The translations under genes and the position numbers were made by a program. 64,000 nt of DNA, taken from NCBI GenBank assembly GCA_963803575.1, contig CAWDMW010000001.1, positions 186,001 through 250,000 of the forward strand, in the 5' to 3' direction. Below the pieces are notes generated by a model. It was not told the DNA's origin. It ran no database searches and worked only from the letters and a program-made list of their open reading frames with translations. This DNA comes from CAWDMW01 sp963803575. GTDB lineage: Bacteria > Pseudomonadota > Alphaproteobacteria > Rickettsiales > UBA998. This document shows, one piece after another, positions 62,573 through 64,000 of the stretch (position 1 is its first letter; the number at the start of each line of letters is the position of its first letter).

Positions 62573-64000
62573 TACATATGCCTGCGTTGCGCCATGCTCA
62601 TAGCATTTGCCATCTCTGTAGAGATTTGTGCTTGTGATGCTCTAAACGAATTTACGTCAGGTGTGCTGACATGCATGGTAATATGGATTGGAGATGATCC
62701 AGCTAATGCGTGATTTGGAATCACCGTACCAGACTGACGGGGCATAATAACTTCTGCTCCGCGTTCACCAACAACAATTGGCTTTCCAGCGTCAAAATTA
62801 CCGCCATTTGCAAAAAACCCTCCGAATATATCCCCAAGAAAACTGCCCGCGCCTCCAAACAATCCCTTGCTTGGCTTGCCTTTACCATCCATTCGCCCGT
62901 CATATCCTAGTAAATCGCCAAGCACATTACGTACGTCAAATAAGATCCCCCCTCCTTTGGTCGTATTTCCTAAACCTTCGAAAATCTGCTTTATTTGATT
63001 ATCGAGAAACATATTGCCAATATCTTTCAAAGTATTCTTAATGGAGTCTCCCATATTATCAAAGTCAGTCAGGATATTGGCAACCCCGTCCCTAAAACGA
63101 TCCTCGATACTATCCATGGTACGCAGGGCTTCCTGATCCCACTCACTCAGCTTACCTCTAATCTCTTTATCTTTTTTAGGCTTTTCCTTTTTTTCTCTTT
63201 TTTCTGCTTTCTTAATTTGTTGCTCAAGCTTTTTGCTTTCATTCGTTGCAACTTTGGTATCATCAAGCAGTTCACGGATAGTTGCTGTGTAGTCTTTAAG
63301 GCGTTTCTGATATTCTTCTTCACTAATTATTCCTACTAAACGCTGCATATTGGAAAACGTAGCACGAGCCATATTACCGAAGATTCGAACCCAGCGAACC
63401 ATTTTTGCAATGCCGGCCGTAATATGCGTAATGCCCTTAAGCGCAAGCTCAAATGCGGGAGCGAGCAACGTTAAGACGTGTTTGGCAATTCCCGTCAGTG
63501 ACACAGTAACGTCATGCCAAGCATCGTTCAGATCAGCCAAATCATCATGAGCCTGCTTATCAACTACTCCGCCAAGCCATTCGAATTTTCTGCCCATTTT
63601 GTCCAGTGCTTTGACGCCACCTTCCATCGTTTGGATTAATCCTACTCCTTCACTATCGAATAATTTAAATGCAAGGCGCACTTTATCCGACTGACTGGTT
63701 ACCCCTTCTAGGGCTTCTGTAATGCGTCTAAACTGTTTATCGGGTGACAGCTGATTTAATTCCTGAGCATTTATCTTCAATTCAGCTAATGCATCTTTTG
63801 CTTCACCCGTGCCGTTAGCAGCTTCGGCCACCCGACGTGTCATGCGTTGCAAGCCCATCGACAACTGCTCAAATGTGTTACCTGATTGTTCTGCTGCATA
63901 ATTCAAGCTGGTCAACTCATTGGTACTAATTCCTAAGCGTAAAGAGAATTTATCTATTTTATCCGATGCATCCAAAATAGCCTTAATTCCAGAACCAGCG
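62572..64000 (-). CDS. phage tail tape measure protein, C-terminal part
   Basis: The open frame runs off the right edge; the visible 476 residues begin in AGSGIKAILDASDKIDKFSLRLGIS and include the GNTFEQLSMGLQRM and VRLAFKLFDSEGVGLIQTMEGG segments typical of lambda-like or GTA-associated tape measures. A hydrophobic segment (about VTVSLTGIAKHVLTLLAPAFELALKGI) and a Lys/Glu-rich coiled coil (EQQIKKAEKREKKEKPKKD) follow. The C-terminus is Gly-rich. Tail-length ruler. Confidence 0.9.
   Translation of the reverse strand, partial: AGSGIKAILDASDKIDKFSLRLGISTNELTSLNYAAEQSGNTFEQLSMGLQRMTRRVAEAANGTGEAKDALAELKINAQELNQLSPDKQFRRITEALEGVTSQSDKVRLAFKLFDSEGVGLIQTMEGGVKALDKMGRKFEWLGGVVDKQAHDDLADLNDAWHDVTVSLTGIAKHVLTLLAPAFELALKGITHITAGIAKMVRWVRIFGNMARATFSNMQRLVGIISEEEYQKRLKDYTATIRELLDDTKVATNESKKLEQQIKKAEKREKKEKPKKDKEIRGKLSEWDQEALRTMDSIEDRFRDGVANILTDFDNMGDSIKNTLKDIGNMFLDNQIKQIFEGLGNTTKGGGILFDVRNVLGDLLGYDGRMDGKGKPSKGLFGGAGSFLGDIFGGFFANGGNFDAGKPIVVGERGAEVIMPRQSGTVIPNHALAGSSPIHITMHVSTPDVNSFRASQAQISTEMANAMSMAQRRHM

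Larger units (their letters stand above)
55144..64000 (-). mobile_element. prophage or GTA-like element, tail and lysis end
   Basis: A continuous minus-strand block. From its upstream end it encodes tape measure, DUF2460, DUF2163, NlpC/P60 peptidase, TIM-barrel host-specificity protein, DUF2793-like protein, coiled-coil membrane protein, M15 endolysin and holin-like protein. The order of the first five is that of Rhodobacter GTA orfs g11-g15. The added lysis cassette and nearby tRNA favour a prophage with a GTA-type tail over a domesticated GTA. Head and integration genes are beyond the right edge. Confidence 0.8.

Noticed and set aside
55144..64000. Domesticated gene transfer agent as the sole explanation
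   Set aside because: The attached holin and endolysin and nearby tRNA fit a prophage equally well; head genes are not visible, so it was left open.

Overview
The window is chromosomal DNA of a flagellated, aerobic Gram-negative bacterium of moderate-to-low GC, most probably an alphaproteobacterium. The evidence is the alphaproteobacterial cta order (ctaD-ctaB-CoxF-like-ctaG-ctaE-DUF983-SURF1), a ChpT-type histidine phosphotransferase beside the chemotaxis genes, a DUF2336 protein, flhF-flhG, an FeS-type photolyase (PhrB family) and a tail module of the Rhodobacter gene-transfer-agent type. The sequence alone does not fix genus or order.

Layout. 1-4575: the end of cytochrome c oxidase subunit I and its assembly operon. 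4588-6501: an M20 peptidase facing pdxH. 6580-8938: a four-gene bufABCD (gigABCD) cassette for a copper-binding, post-translationally modified bufferin-type peptide. 9071-10185: two unrecognised proteins. 10243-13797: flhF, flhG and a FliK-like protein. 13878-15416: FeS photolyase. 15426-21560 (minus): chpT-cheA-cheW-cheY-cheB-cheR, with CheA carrying two CheW-like domains and a receiver. 21610-24653 (minus): yaaA, hpf, yqgE and ygfZ. 24663-30454 (minus): an LPS operon msbA-DUF374-waaA-lpxK-glycosyltransferase that probably runs on into ygfZ. 30583-38462: dapD, DUF2336, a very divergent PEP-carboxylase-like protein, ftsY and mtaB. 38459-39310: dapF. Then come tRNA-Asp, an amidase, nadK, a potassium channel, tatD, a glycine-zipper protein, motA-motB and a peptidoglycan-binding-like protein. 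47697-54421: glycosyltransferase and methyltransferases, comF, a nitrilase-family amidase and the canonical fliK. After an RTX remnant and tRNA-Leu, 55144-64000 (minus) is the tail and lysis end of a prophage or GTA-like element that runs off the right edge.

Most notable signals. (1) Four poorly characterised genes (amidase at 39683, glycine-zipper protein ending at 44631, peptidoglycan-binding-like protein at 46350, small protein ending at 51861) have the same promoter layout: a Pho-box-like 11-bp direct repeat ending in CTGTCAT or CTGACAT, then exactly 10 bp, then a -10 element. This suggests a phosphate-starvation (PhoB) regulon, or another OmpR-type regulon, acting on the cell envelope. 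(2) The bufferin cassette is complete. (3) The PEP-carboxylase-like protein keeps only part of the catalytic residue set. (4) A 139-bp TA-flanked miniature inverted-repeat element supplies the last codons and stop of tatD, and a shrunken relative lies just after the peptidoglycan-binding-like gene. (5) A perfect 14-bp hairpin with a T-run, resembling a terminator on the plus strand, lies inside the yaaA coding sequence.
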